NCBI GenBank assembly: GCA_012799255.1 | Contig: JAAZLQ010000298.1 | Coordinates: forward strand, 1-23,690 | Source of the DNA: Bacillota bacterium | GTDB lineage: Bacteria; Bacillota_G; Limnochordia; DTU010 | Direction: 5' to 3' | DNA: 23,690 nucleotides | Shown here: piece by piece, positions 1-8,447 of the stretch | Position numbering within the stretch: the first letter of the stretch is position 1 | Layout of the letters: every line of letters starts with the position of its first letter | Position numbers and translations under genes: made by a program | Notes under the pieces: model-generated | The model's input: the letters and a program-made list of their open reading frames with translations, nothing else | Database searches by the model: none | What the model was told of the DNA's origin: nothing

Positions 1-698
1 CGTACTGCAAGGGGCAAGTTTTTAATAATCGAATTCATGGTTGCCTCACATAACCGATCTGTGAGGTCCACATCCTGGATATTAGTAAAGTAACGCTCCA
101 CAACATGGGAAAAAATATCTGCACCTGCAACCGCGGTCTGATAAGGAGAAAGACTAAACGTTAGCTCCGGATTTAAGATGGCAAAACGTGGAATCACCAA
201 ATCGCTCCAAGTTAAACGCTTCAACTGACCATCTTCGTTAGTTATTACCGTTCCCCCGCCCGCTTCACTGCCTGAACCTGGAATGGTGACGATCACACCT
301 AACGGTAGTGCGCTCTGACACACTGCCTGACCTGTAAAAAAGTCCCAAACATCACCCTGATAACCAACACCCATAGCAATTGCCTTGGCAGAATCCATTA
401 CGCTCCCGCCGCCCACAGCTAAAATACCGTCAACACCCTCGCGACGAGCAAGTTCGATGCCCTGTTTTACCAGCCCCAGCCTGGGATTGGGTTGAACCCC
501 CCCAAGTTCTACTACTTCTAAGCCAGTATCCACTAGGGACTTTACAACCCTATCTTTCAGGCCACTACGCACAATGCTCCCTTGGCCATAGTGCAGCAGT
601 ACTTTTCGTCCAAGCTTCTTTGTAGCTTGTCCCACTTGCTGTTCTGTACTTCGACCAAAAATGATTTGGGTAGGGGCAGAAAACACAAAGTCTTGCAC
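1..698 (-). CDS. Iron-containing alcohol dehydrogenase, butanol dehydrogenase type (partial, C-terminus outside window)
   Basis: Probable NAD(P)H-dependent aldehyde/ketone reductase of the group III iron alcohol dehydrogenases; the closest resemblance I recognise is to the YqdH/YugJ/BDH butanol dehydrogenases. The first 232 residues are visible. They include the nucleotide-binding motif GGGS at about 96-99 followed by MDSAKA, a GSGSE motif near 141-145, and the metal ligands D194 and H198 in DIFSHVVERYF. The remaining metal histidines lie beyond the left edge. The start is GTG at 698, with SD GGGAGG seven bases upstream, overlapping the end of the preceding dehydrogenase gene; only one base separates the two genes. 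As the last visible gene of the operon it probably reduces an aldehyde released by the upstream aldolase, or recycles cofactor. The family assignment is firm; the substrate is inference, since these enzymes are broad. Confidence 0.9.
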   Translation of the reverse strand, partial: MQDFVFSAPTQIIFGRSTEQQVGQATKKLGRKVLLHYGQGSIVRSGLKDRVVKSLVDTGLEVVELGGVQPNPRLGLVKQGIELARREGVDGILAVGGGSVMDSAKAIAMGVGYQGDVWDFFTGQAVCQSALPLGVIVTIPGSGSEAGGGTVITNEDGQLKRLTWSDLVIPRFAILNPELTFSLSPYQTAVAGADIFSHVVERYFTNIQDVDLTDRLCEATMNSIIKNLPLAV

Positions 699-699
699 T

Positions 700-1785
700 T
701 TAACGCCTCCCGTCTGGTTCCAATTCAATGTCAAATTCCTGTGCTAATTCCTTCAGAGCCCTATAGGTTGCATCTCCTAGGGTTACTCCTTCCACGAGCG
801 ACTTACTTCGTGCTTCGTATTCCTTCTCGCCATGAATGAAAATGCGCTCGGCACCGTCTGCCCGCTCACTATTTCTAATCTGATCAATAATGGAGGTTAT
901 GTGCCCAGTAATTGCGCTAGGATCACCAAACAAATCAAGTTTCAGTGCACAGAAGAAGTGGCAAATTCCGCCGCGCTCCCGATAGGTTTCTGCACTCCAA
1001 GTGCCTTGAGTTAAACCAGCAGTGAAAAGTTCAACTAACAGCGCTAGCCCAAAACCTTTATGACCTCCAAACTCTTCCCCTTCACCTCCGAGGGCAAGTA
1101 TTCCCCCCGTTCCGTTATCTTTAAGATCCGAAAGAACCTGTTCTGGATTAGTTACGGAGCGTCCCGTTTGATCCACTGCCCAACCTTGCGGAATACTCAA
1201 TCCACGCCGGGAGTAAGTTTCCAGCCTTCCTAGGGGTACTACACTGGTAGCCATATCCAGCAACACTGGAGATCCTTGCCAGGTGGGAAAGGCGACCGCT
1301 AAAGGATTGGTTCCTAGAATTGGACTTTTGCCGTTAGTTGGGACCACATAAGGTCCTGTATTAGATAACACAACGCCTAACATGCCGTGATCTACACATT
1401 GTTCGGCAAAATAGCCTGCGATCCCAAAATGATTAGAATTGCGTACCGCAACTAAACCAATACCTGTCTCTTGGGCCTTGGCGATTGCTTTCTTCATTGC
1501 CACGTCCGCCACATACTGTCCCACTGCTACATTTCCGTCTATTGTAACACTCAAGGGGGTTTCCTTAACTACAACTGGTTCAGACGCTGGATTAATCAGC
1601 CCCTGGGCAATATGACTTACATACCGCCGTAGCCTGGCTACACCATGTGAAGCTATCCCCCGTGCATCCGCCTCTACAAGTACCTCAGCTACAATTTTCG
1701 CCCTTTTCTCATCGCAACCAGTCGCCTGCATTACTCGAGTTGCAAAGGTTGCTAGATCTCTATAGTCCATCTGAACTGTTTGCAA
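700..1785 (-). CDS. Ldh2-family (malate/L-lactate/ureidoglycolate-type) NAD(P)-dependent dehydrogenase
   Basis: A 361-residue cytoplasmic 2-hydroxyacid or 2-oxoacid oxidoreductase with the unusual non-Rossmann Ldh2 fold. Relatives include AllD, YiaK and the sulfolactate dehydrogenase ComC. Visible motifs are SHGVARL (H47), SNHFGIAG (H119), GTNPLAVAFP, LLDMATS (D177) and GGHKGFGLALL near the substrate/cofactor region; the two histidines and the aspartate match the family's catalytic residues. The start chosen is TTG at 1785, because AAGGAGGAG lies five bases upstream. An in-frame ATG at 1770 has no such site, and a longer in-frame start at 1824 would run far into the upstream gene. The chosen start overlaps the end of the MFS gene by 26 bases, suggesting translational coupling. 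In this operon it could interconvert a 2-keto acid and a 2-hydroxy acid, or reduce a 2,3-diketo sugar acid as YiaK does. The substrate is unknown. Confidence 0.88.
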   Translation of the reverse strand: MQTVQMDYRDLATFATRVMQATGCDEKRAKIVAEVLVEADARGIASHGVARLRRYVSHIAQGLINPASEPVVVKETPLSVTIDGNVAVGQYVADVAMKKAIAKAQETGIGLVAVRNSNHFGIAGYFAEQCVDHGMLGVVLSNTGPYVVPTNGKSPILGTNPLAVAFPTWQGSPVLLDMATSVVPLGRLETYSRRGLSIPQGWAVDQTGRSVTNPEQVLSDLKDNGTGGILALGGEGEEFGGHKGFGLALLVELFTAGLTQGTWSAETYRERGGICHFFCALKLDLFGDPSAITGHITSIIDQIRNSERADGAERIFIHGEKEYEARSKSLVEGVTLGDATYRALKELAQEFDIELEPDGRR

Positions 1786-2944
1786 GATAGCTCCTCCTTG
1801 CCCAATTATCCTTCGGTAAAGCAAATAGAATCAACATAAATCCAAAAAATGCAATAGCCGCTAAAATTCCCCACACCAAACTAAAGGATCTGGCCGCCAC
1901 TCCTCCCAGCAAAATAGCTCCACTCGATACTCCCAAGTCAAAACTATTGTTAAAGAAAGAGACCGACTGGGAGCGTTCAGCCAAAGTCGTTTTATCCATA
2001 ACTAGAACCAGCAAAGCTGTGTTAGCAGCTCCAAAGCCAAGCCCGATCAAGAAGCCGCCCAAAACAAGCAAAGCAAGTCCAGTAAGCTTAGTTAGTGCTA
2101 GAAGCCCTAAAACAACTAAGAGAAACGAAGGTAGCACAACCACCTTCCGCCCAAATTTGTCCGAAATTGCTCCAGCCAAATAGCCCCCTGCCATATAGGT
2201 GAGGGAAAAGACGGCAAAGTAGAGCCCCATTTCTGCAATTCCCACTTGAGTAGAATGGAGGGGTAAAAATGAGGATGTTGCGCCCAAGACCATGGTGATG
2301 CAAAGCAAACTTAAGCTGGGTATCAGTACCCAACGATTGCAAATAATGTCCTTTAGTGCTACTGTAGTTAGTTCTTCTACCTTGGGGCCCCGTTGTCTCT
2401 CCTTGACTAAAATCTGCCCTGGCACCATCAAAAGGGCACATAAAGCAGTCACACTAAAGAAAATGGTATAACCAAAATTGACCGCCACATACTGCCCAAA
2501 AGAGGGGGCAGCAGCCATGGCTAATCCAGTTGCAATCCCGTATAACCCAAATAAACGGCCACGGTTTTCTTCTGTGGACAGATCTGCCAAAAGGGTTTGA
2601 CTTGCAATCATAAACGCGGCTAAACTCGCTCCATGATAGATGCGAACCAAACATAAATACCAAAAACCCAAGTTGACTAGGTACAAAAGGGGCCCTGTTA
2701 CTGAGGTGAAAATGGCCACATTAAGCAGCCACTTCCTGCCGTAGCTATCAGATAGTTTAGCAAAGTACCCCCTGAACACCACCGCACTCACGGAGAAAAG
2801 GCCAACGAGTAGCCCTACAATCTGTTCACTTCCTCCCGAAAAAACGATATACAGAGGAAGGACAGCAACCATCATTTGATTTGCAGTAAAGAAGAGGGCA
2901 GTGTTCAACAAGAGCAAAATAATGTCACGGGTCGTGGCTTTCAT
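1760..2944 (-). CDS. MFS transporter, 12 membrane segments
   Basis: A major facilitator superfamily protein of 394 residues with about twelve hydrophobic segments. The cytoplasmic loop between helices 2 and 3 carries the MFS motif A (GYFAKLSDSYGRK), and the second half repeats it as GYLAGAISDKFGRK, showing the usual internal duplication. The start is ambiguous. ATG at 2944 forms TGATG with the kinase stop and lies 11 bases after AAAGGAG; a TTG one codon earlier (2947) lies 8 bases after it and could be used instead. The gene sits inside a sugar catabolic operon that already has an ABC importer. It may therefore export an end product or take up a related compound, but the sequence resembles generic sugar/drug MFS members and gives no substrate. 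The C-terminus overlaps the next gene. Confidence 0.88.
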   Translation of the reverse strand: MKATTRDIILLLLNTALFFTANQMMVAVLPLYIVFSGGSEQIVGLLVGLFSVSAVVFRGYFAKLSDSYGRKWLLNVAIFTSVTGPLLYLVNLGFWYLCLVRIYHGASLAAFMIASQTLLADLSTEENRGRLFGLYGIATGLAMAAAPSFGQYVAVNFGYTIFFSVTALCALLMVPGQILVKERQRGPKVEELTTVALKDIICNRWVLIPSLSLLCITMVLGATSSFLPLHSTQVGIAEMGLYFAVFSLTYMAGGYLAGAISDKFGRKVVVLPSFLLVVLGLLALTKLTGLALLVLGGFLIGLGFGAANTALLVLVMDKTTLAERSQSVSFFNNSFDLGVSSGAILLGGVAARSFSLVWGILAAIAFFGFMLILFALPKDNWARRSYLANSSDGL

Positions 2945-4323
2945 CAACGCATTAGCTCCTTTGTACTCTCATAGAGCCGCTTATACTTGTCATAAAGAAC
3001 ATCATAAATGGTGCCACAAGACGAAGGCTCAAGTACACACTTAACCTTGACATATTCTTGTACCAGCTCCGCAATGGGCCTCTTTTCTACGGCATAAGCA
3101 CCGAGCAAAATCCCACCTAAAAGTGCCCCATCAACCGTCTCTAACTGATGGTAAGGAAGGCCAGTTACATCCGCCTTAATCTGATTCCACTCAGTTAACC
3201 TTGCCCCACCACCTGTAGCCCGCACTTCTCTGGGACGAAGTCCCCGATCCGATAGAATCTCTAGATTATGCCTAATCGCAAAGGCAACTCCTTCAAGGAG
3301 AGCACGTAAAAAATCTGCCTTTTGGTGCGCTTTAGTCACCCCAAAAAAGACTCCCTTGGCCTGTTCATCCCAAATAGGGCTGCGTTCGCCTGCTAGATAG
3401 GGCAAAAACAACAAACCATTAGCACCAGGTGGGGAAGCATTAAGTACAGCACCAAGATCGGCGTAGTCAATTCCCGTTACTACGCTATCTAAAAACCAGG
3501 CAAGTGTCCCTCCGCCAGAGGACATGGGCAAAATAGTTAGTGAGCGTTCTGGGATAACATGGGGCACCACTCCCTCTTGCTCTCCTGAGTCATTAAAGCA
3601 ATAGGAAAGACAGATGGAGGTACCTGTCACATCACCGAAGTCACCCTCCTCAACTAAACCGGCACCGAGCGCCTCGCAATAGGCGTCAATGCCCCCGGAA
3701 ACAACCGGTATTCCTGCAATAAGGCCAAGCTCCTCTGCAGAAGCGTGAGTTAACCCCACAATTTCCCAATTGTTGACTGGACAGGGTAATTTGCCCTGAT
3801 CGAGCTCGGGAATCCTATTTGCCTGATTAAAGAAAGCACTGGCTCGATCTGTAATCATTTCCCCAGTAAGGTAATGGATTAGATAGTCCTTGGGCTGCAA
3901 AAACGCCTGTGTCTTGTGGTAAATCTCGGGATGGTTCTCCTTAATCCAGAGCATTTTCGGGGCAAAAAAAGAAGGGTCAGTAAACTCGCTCGTAAGCTCT
4001 GTAATCCTTTGTGCCTGTTTAGTAGCACGCCGATCTTGCCAGGTAAAACAGGGTAGCAATGGATTTCCACCTAAATCAACCGGCACCACAGAAGGTGAAT
4101 GACTGCTTAAACTAATCGCTTTTATGTCCTTAGCCGAAATACCGGCATGCGCCAAAAGGGCTGGTATCACCATACCAACCCCTCGGAGCCAAACCTTGGG
4201 ATCCTGCTCTGAATGCGTGCCGACTGAGCTACACCCAGCCTGATATTGTTCCACCCAGAGCTGTTCTCCATTTCCTAACGCGGCTTTGATACTGCTTGTC
4301 CCAATGTCTATTGCCAGATACAC
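2944..4323 (-). CDS. FGGY-family carbohydrate kinase (xylulokinase-like)
   Basis: An ATP-dependent sugar or polyol kinase of 459 residues with the two-domain FGGY architecture. The N-terminal phosphate loop is AIDIGTSSIKAAL (4-16). The catalytic aspartate is probably D213 in SGGIDAYCEALGAG. The second ATP-phosphate motif is DVTGTSICLS (231-240). A xylulokinase-like YLAGERSPIWDE stretch lies at 309-320, and the adenosine motif ATGGGARLTEWNQIKADVTG starts near 369. It is somewhat shorter than typical xylulokinases (about 490-500). The start is GTG at 4323 with GGGGGAT upstream, two bases after the stop of the zinc dehydrogenase gene. In context it most likely phosphorylates the ketose produced by that dehydrogenase or imported by the ABC system, making the substrate for the aldolase. 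Xylulose, ribulose, AI-2-like and other ketoses remain possible. Confidence 0.9.
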   Translation of the reverse strand: MYLAIDIGTSSIKAALGNGEQLWVEQYQAGCSSVGTHSEQDPKVWLRGVGMVIPALLAHAGISAKDIKAISLSSHSPSVVPVDLGGNPLLPCFTWQDRRATKQAQRITELTSEFTDPSFFAPKMLWIKENHPEIYHKTQAFLQPKDYLIHYLTGEMITDRASAFFNQANRIPELDQGKLPCPVNNWEIVGLTHASAEELGLIAGIPVVSGGIDAYCEALGAGLVEEGDFGDVTGTSICLSYCFNDSGEQEGVVPHVIPERSLTILPMSSGGGTLAWFLDSVVTGIDYADLGAVLNASPPGANGLLFLPYLAGERSPIWDEQAKGVFFGVTKAHQKADFLRALLEGVAFAIRHNLEILSDRGLRPREVRATGGGARLTEWNQIKADVTGLPYHQLETVDGALLGGILLGAYAVEKRPIAELVQEYVKVKCVLEPSSCGTIYDVLYDKYKRLYESTKELMR

Positions 4324-4325
4324 TT

Positions 4326-5351
4326 TTATCCCCCATTTGTGAGCATGATCTTAAGCGCCTTTTGATCCGCTGACAAAAGAATTCCCTGCTCCGCTTCTTC
4401 TAAAGGAAGTGAGTGGGTAATAATTCTTTCTGCATCAATACGACCGTTAGCCATCAACTCAACTGCTTGGCGGAATTGGATATGGGTGAAACCAAAACTA
4501 CCCACTAAAGAAACTTGTTGATAATGAATAAGTCCAGGATCAATCGTTACTGTACTATCTTTAGGAAGACCGCCAAACATGTTAATAACCCCACCAGAAG
4601 CCACATATTGTTGTGCTTCTTCTACTGCCTCCGCAAAGCCAACACAAACCATAACTGCCTGTACCATTTGGCCGTTAGTTTCCCGTTTGATGACTTCTTT
4701 AAGATCTTCCTGCTTAGGATTTACTGCTATTGCTCCAATTTCTTTAGCTTTGGCAAGTCTTTCCTCGTTGAGCTCGCTCACAATAACCTTGCCCACGCCT
4801 TGGGCAAAGGCCGCTTGTGCCGCCAAAAGACCCATGGGACCTGCTCCCATAATCAGAAGCGAATCGCCGAGTTTAAGCCTGCAGTCTTCTAGTCCGTTTA
4901 GAACGCAGGCCACTGGCTCAGCCATAGCACCAGCACTGAAGCTCATGCCTTCTGGCAACCGCACTGTGCCCCGCTCAATTACCTCTCGGGGAACTGCAAT
5001 ATACTCTGTGAAAGTTCCGCTACTGATACCGCTTTTATTCGCACACAGTTCAAACAGACCGTTTTGGCACATTGGGCAAAAGCCACACGGAACATAAGGT
5101 GCCACTGCCACTCGATCACCTTCGGCAAATGCAGTAACGTTAGCTCCCGCTTCCACTACTACACCAGCAAACTCATGGCCCAAAACACAAGGAGGTTCAA
5201 AGAAGCGGTGTCCACGCAAGTAAGTCTTCACATCTGTACCACATACTCCACTAGCCTTTACTTCAACCAAGATTTCGTCTTCACCAATAGTAGGACGCTG
5301 GATTTCTTCCACCGTCATTTTCTTTGGTCCTTGGTAGATGACTGCCTTCAT
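4326..5351 (-). CDS. Zinc-dependent medium-chain alcohol/polyol dehydrogenase
   Basis: A 341-residue MDR-superfamily dehydrogenase of the sorbitol/threonine/galactitol-1-phosphate dehydrogenase type, oxidising a secondary alcohol to a ketone with NAD(P)+. The catalytic zinc ligands C37 (SGVCGTD) and H59-E60 (LGHEFAG) are present. The structural zinc site has four cysteines at 89, 92, 95 and 103 (CGFCPMCQNGLFELC). The Rossmann glycine motif GAGPMGLLA is near 169-177. It starts at ATG 5351 with GGGGAGG seven bases upstream, 19 bases after the aldolase stop. Between the aldolase and FGGY kinase genes, the natural role is oxidation of a polyol (or a hydroxyl of a sugar) to a ketose before phosphorylation. 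The substrate is not deducible; threonine dehydrogenase is less likely because the neighbours are all carbohydrate genes. Confidence 0.9.
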   Translation of the reverse strand: MKAVIYQGPKKMTVEEIQRPTIGEDEILVEVKASGVCGTDVKTYLRGHRFFEPPCVLGHEFAGVVVEAGANVTAFAEGDRVAVAPYVPCGFCPMCQNGLFELCANKSGISSGTFTEYIAVPREVIERGTVRLPEGMSFSAGAMAEPVACVLNGLEDCRLKLGDSLLIMGAGPMGLLAAQAAFAQGVGKVIVSELNEERLAKAKEIGAIAVNPKQEDLKEVIKRETNGQMVQAVMVCVGFAEAVEEAQQYVASGGVINMFGGLPKDSTVTIDPGLIHYQQVSLVGSFGFTHIQFRQAVELMANGRIDAERIITHSLPLEEAEQGILLSADQKALKIMLTNGG

Positions 5352-5370
5352 TTTTATACCTCCCCACTAA

Positions 5371-6105
5371 TTACTTGCCATGTACTAATTCAGCAATCTT
5401 GCGAACCTGTTCGTATGGATTAGGTGCCTGATAAATATTTCTGCCAATGGCCACACCAGCAGCTCCTGCTTCAAGTGCACCTTCGATATTGGTGAAGATA
5501 TCAGCGTTTTTCGGTCCACCAGCCATCACAATTGGTATAGGACTGCTCGCCACCACATCCGCAAATTCTGGACCACAATAGTAGGTCTTGACCACATCGG
5601 CACCCCACTCAAAGCCCAACCTGGCACAAACTCCAACCCATTCAGGATCAAAACTATGCTCAAACTGGGGTAAAAGCTCTGCCACTACTGGAACACCCAA
5701 GCGATTCGCATCTTCTACAACACAGCCTAAAGTAGCCAACATGGCATGTTCCTCTGGTGCCCCGATGATTACCATAATGCAAACTGCATCGGCACCAAGG
5801 CGAACTGCTTCTTCAACTGAGGTAACAGGAACATGATTTGAGCCGTCGGGAGAAAACTTGCTTGCGCCTCCAGTAATCCGCATAATCAAACCAACTTTGC
5901 CACCAAAAACCGGTTGAGCTTCCCGGGCAAAACCAGGCGTGACAATAATGGCGTCCGCTCCACCCTCAACAACTTGGGAAACTATTTCCTTAGGATTTTC
6001 CAAACCAGGAACGATCCCCATAAATCCGCCAAAGTCTAAGGCACTGATCACGGCTTTACCATCATCTTTAAAAATTCGCTTGAGCCGAATAGCTTTTCCA
6101 CTCAT
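5371..6105 (-). CDS. Class I aldolase of the DeoC/FbaB/LsrF family
   Basis: A 244-residue TIM-barrel Schiff-base aldolase. The family contains class I fructose-bisphosphate aldolase FbaB, the AI-2 phosphate thiolase LsrF and the archaeal-type 2-amino-3,7-dideoxyheptulosonate synthase. Visible signatures are VISALDFGGFMG near 19-30, the probable Schiff-base lysine K173 in WGADVVKTYYCG, IPIVMAGGPK at about 190-199 and GAAGVAIGRNIYQ near 215-226. Together the last two form the phosphate-binding end of the barrel. ATG 6105 has GGAGGG seven bases upstream and overlaps the stop of the preceding gene in an ATGA junction. It likely cleaves a phosphorylated ketose to dihydroxyacetone phosphate plus an aldehyde. 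The exact sugar phosphate is unknown, and LsrF-like thiolase chemistry cannot be excluded because a kinase lies in the same operon. Confidence 0.9.
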   Translation of the reverse strand: MSGKAIRLKRIFKDDGKAVISALDFGGFMGIVPGLENPKEIVSQVVEGGADAIIVTPGFAREAQPVFGGKVGLIMRITGGASKFSPDGSNHVPVTSVEEAVRLGADAVCIMVIIGAPEEHAMLATLGCVVEDANRLGVPVVAELLPQFEHSFDPEWVGVCARLGFEWGADVVKTYYCGPEFADVVASSPIPIVMAGGPKNADIFTNIEGALEAGAAGVAIGRNIYQAPNPYEQVRKIAELVHGK

Positions 6106-7100
6106 CCTGAAACCCTCCTAGTATCACTTTGTAACATTAACTTTTCTGCGTAAGCTTCTAAGTCCAGATTGTTTACTGCTTCAATTTCCTTCCACATCTC
6201 TAGTGGAAACGCATCTACACCGTAATAAGCACCTAGCAGAGAACCGAGCATGGATGCAATGGTATCTGTATCTCCGCCGATATTTGCTGCCCCGATTATT
6301 AGTTCCATAGGTTCATCAGAACGGGCAAATAAGGCCATTACTACCGGAACAATTTCATGGGGAACCATATCCACTCCCACATAGTCATAAAGCTCGGCGA
6401 CTGCACCTTTTACAGTGGGTTCGCTTACCGCGATATCTACAGCCCAACGAATGCGTTTGGCAATCGAAGGACCTGGATAAGGAAAGCCGAAGCTTAAACC
6501 ACGCTGCGCCCCATGGCAAGCGGCTGTGATTACGTCCTCCTTGCTTACTCCTGGTTTAAAGGCCTCCACTAAACCGGCAGCCATTGCAGTTGCCCCTGAA
6601 ATGGCATGGCTTGTTCCATGGGTAGGCATGCTAACTTGTGCCCCTATTTCAATGGCCCTTTCCACATCGCCCAGGCAAGTTAGGGCAACAGGTAGCATCC
6701 GCATAGCTCCCCCAATTGTGGTGCCAAACAATCCAGTTTCCTTGGGATCATCACCTGCCATTAGGCGTTCTAACGCTTTTTTCGAGCTAGGTCCAAGGTA
6801 GGTAGAATTAAAAACATCTTTATCTTTCGCCCAGGTAATTAGGGCTTCTGCCGCGACTTTTGCTGTAAGCTCGCCATGGCGAAAATAGGCGTCTAAAAGC
6901 GCTAAGGTCTGCTCGGTATCATCTGTTATTTGAGCACGACCTAAATGGTGGTGATGATAATGCTTCGGATCTGGAGCCCGCAGTTCCCTAAGAGTGCCAT
7001 ATGTTTTTTTGATGTCAGCTTGAGTCATAAACTCTGCGGGCATACCCAGGGCATCGCCTAAAGCTACCCCCACCAAGGAACCTAAAACTTGTTGCTTCAT
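6102..7100 (-). CDS. ADP-ribosylglycohydrolase-family protein (DraG/ARH fold)
   Basis: A 332-residue all-helical hydrolase of the family that removes ADP-ribose from proteins (DraG, ARH1, ARH3); many members are uncharacterised. The family signatures are all present: GVALGDALGMPAEF at 11-24, the first binuclear-metal motif ITDDTEQTL (T59, D60, D61), and the C-terminal NIGGDTDTIASMLGSLLG (D277, D279, T280). A cluster of five histidines interrupted by one tyrosine (47-52) lies just before the first metal motif. The start is ATG 7100 with GGGGGA eight bases upstream. Its stop overlaps the aldolase start by four bases, so it is co-translated with sugar enzymes and has no ADP-ribosyltransferase or nitrogenase gene nearby. 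I infer that it hydrolyses a glycosidic or N-ribosyl bond in the imported nutrient rather than acting on modified proteins. Confidence 0.9.
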   Translation of the reverse strand: MKQQVLGSLVGVALGDALGMPAEFMTQADIKKTYGTLRELRAPDPKHYHHHHLGRAQITDDTEQTLALLDAYFRHGELTAKVAAEALITWAKDKDVFNSTYLGPSSKKALERLMAGDDPKETGLFGTTIGGAMRMLPVALTCLGDVERAIEIGAQVSMPTHGTSHAISGATAMAAGLVEAFKPGVSKEDVITAACHGAQRGLSFGFPYPGPSIAKRIRWAVDIAVSEPTVKGAVAELYDYVGVDMVPHEIVPVVMALFARSDEPMELIIGAANIGGDTDTIASMLGSLLGAYYGVDAFPLEMWKEIEAVNNLDLEAYAEKLMLQSDTRRVSG

Positions 7101-7129
7101 TATTGTTTTCCCCCTTAAGTTCTTACGAC

Positions 7130-7158
7130 AAGCTCCGCCAAAAAGAATGACGGAGCTT
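7130..7158 (-). promoter_or_regulatory. Intercistronic stem-loop after the sugar-binding-protein gene
   Basis: An 8-bp perfect stem (7130-7137 with 7151-7158) encloses a 13-base loop, between the stop of the binding-protein gene and the start of the ADP-ribosylglycohydrolase gene. No run of T follows it in the direction of transcription, so it is not a canonical intrinsic terminator. It more likely stabilises the 3' end of the upstream mRNA segment or partly attenuates transcription. Equivalent structures follow the two other binding-protein genes in this window. Confidence 0.6.
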
Positions 7159-7172
7159 TGGTTACTGCATGA

Positions 7173-8420
7173 TTACCGATTTCGCTCAATATCGTCAGCT
7201 AAATCCTTGACAAGCTTGTCTGCCGCTTGTTGGGGGGTCATTGCCTTGTATTCTACATTGGAAATCAAATCCACTAGATAGTTATCAAGGGAACCTAACT
7301 CCCAGAAATGTTCAATGGAAACTACGTGTTCCAGTTGTTCAAATGCTGGACGATAATATGGCTGTTCTTCAAAGAGCTGCTGAATTTCTTCACTTTCCAA
7401 AACGCTCTTGCGAATAGGTACATAACCGGTTTGGGCTGTCCACTTAGCCACGTTTTCTGGGGCCAATAGCCAGCTTAAGAATTCCCAAGTTGCATCTTGC
7501 TTCTCTTGGGTGGATGGGAACATGGTTAGTGCAGCTCCGCCTAAGGTGACAGCACGCACTTTGTTGCCTGGGAGCATAGCAGTATCCATTTCAAACTGTA
7601 CAGTTTGGGAAATGGTGCCAATTCCGGCAGTGGAGTCAAACAAGAAAGCTTGGTTTCCAGCAATGAACTGGTCTCTTGCTCTGTCATGAACTCCTGCAGG
7701 CATTAAGCCTTCTTCGATTAAGTACAACCAGAACTCAATTGCTTCTACCGCTTCTGGCTCATTGATCAAGGCAGCAGAATAGTCTTCATTCATGAGCTTT
7801 CCGCCATTTTGCAGGATAAAGCATTTCAACATCCAGTCTTGGTTACGCATGTTAATCGGATGGAAGTTGCGAATTCTTTCAGCTTTTGCCCAGTCGCGGA
7901 GATGGATAGCCATTTCTACCAGTTCATCCCAGGTTTCAGGTGCTTTTGGCTCTAAACCAGCGGCACTGAGAATGTCTTTGTTATAAAACAAGACAGGAGT
8001 ACTGTTATTGAACGGTAAAGAAGCAATGCGTCCGTCATACTTGTTGTAGTTCCAGAACTCATCATAAAAATCTTCCATATCGAGTCCTTGAGGTCCCCGG
8101 AGATACTCATCGATTAAGTAGTTACCTACCCGACCAGTAAACAGGGGAGCTGCTGGAATTAAGCCACCCTCAGGTAGCTCGTTTGCGCCAAGACTAGCGG
8201 TAACTTTTTGCGCGGTTTCGCCATAGTTACCTGTATAAACTGCCTCTACAAAAACATGGTCATTGCTCGCGTTAAACTCATCAATCATTTCTTGAAAGAC
8301 GCGGCCAGCATTGCCACCAATTGCGTACCAGAATGTTACTTTTTCTTTGCTAGCTACTGCAATAGAGACACTTCCAAACACTAACATCAAAGCTAAAGAC
8401 AGAACGAACAGTTTTTTCAC
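7173..8420 (-). CDS. ABC transporter extracellular solute-binding protein, CUT1 sugar type
   Basis: A 415-residue secreted binding protein of family 1 (UgpB/MalE-like) that captures a sugar or glycoside and delivers it to the two permeases encoded just upstream. The signal peptide is clear: MKKLF, a hydrophobic core, and probable cleavage after AVA at residue 23. There is no cysteine and hence no lipobox. The mature protein opens with KVTFWYAIGG, the usual first strand, followed by a long FNASN-type helix region similar to glycerol-3-phosphate and oligosaccharide binders. The start is GTG 8420 with GGAGGG seven bases upstream, 27 bases after the MalG-like stop. The order permease-permease-binding protein is reversed compared with most such operons. 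The ligand is not identifiable; the downstream enzymes suggest a polyol, ketose or glycoside. Confidence 0.9.
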   Translation of the reverse strand: MKKLFVLSLALMLVFGSVSIAVASKEKVTFWYAIGGNAGRVFQEMIDEFNASNDHVFVEAVYTGNYGETAQKVTASLGANELPEGGLIPAAPLFTGRVGNYLIDEYLRGPQGLDMEDFYDEFWNYNKYDGRIASLPFNNSTPVLFYNKDILSAAGLEPKAPETWDELVEMAIHLRDWAKAERIRNFHPINMRNQDWMLKCFILQNGGKLMNEDYSAALINEPEAVEAIEFWLYLIEEGLMPAGVHDRARDQFIAGNQAFLFDSTAGIGTISQTVQFEMDTAMLPGNKVRAVTLGGAALTMFPSTQEKQDATWEFLSWLLAPENVAKWTAQTGYVPIRKSVLESEEIQQLFEEQPYYRPAFEQLEHVVSIEHFWELGSLDNYLVDLISNVEYKAMTPQQAADKLVKDLADDIERNR

Positions 8421-8447
8421 TTAACTTCCCTCCTGTGGATAATGAAA

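Noticed and set aside
4515..5097. Plus-strand ORFs opposite the zinc dehydrogenase gene
   Set aside because: They are antisense shadows of a strongly supported gene and have no family motifs.
1..7100. Assignment of the left operon to AI-2 processing (LsrK/LsrF) or to a sulfosugar pathway
   Set aside because: The aldolase and kinase families overlap with those pathways, and the Ldh2 family includes a sulfolactate dehydrogenase. But the other hallmark genes (LsrACDB set, LsrR, sulfosugar isomerase, transaldolase or sulfite lyase) are absent from the window.
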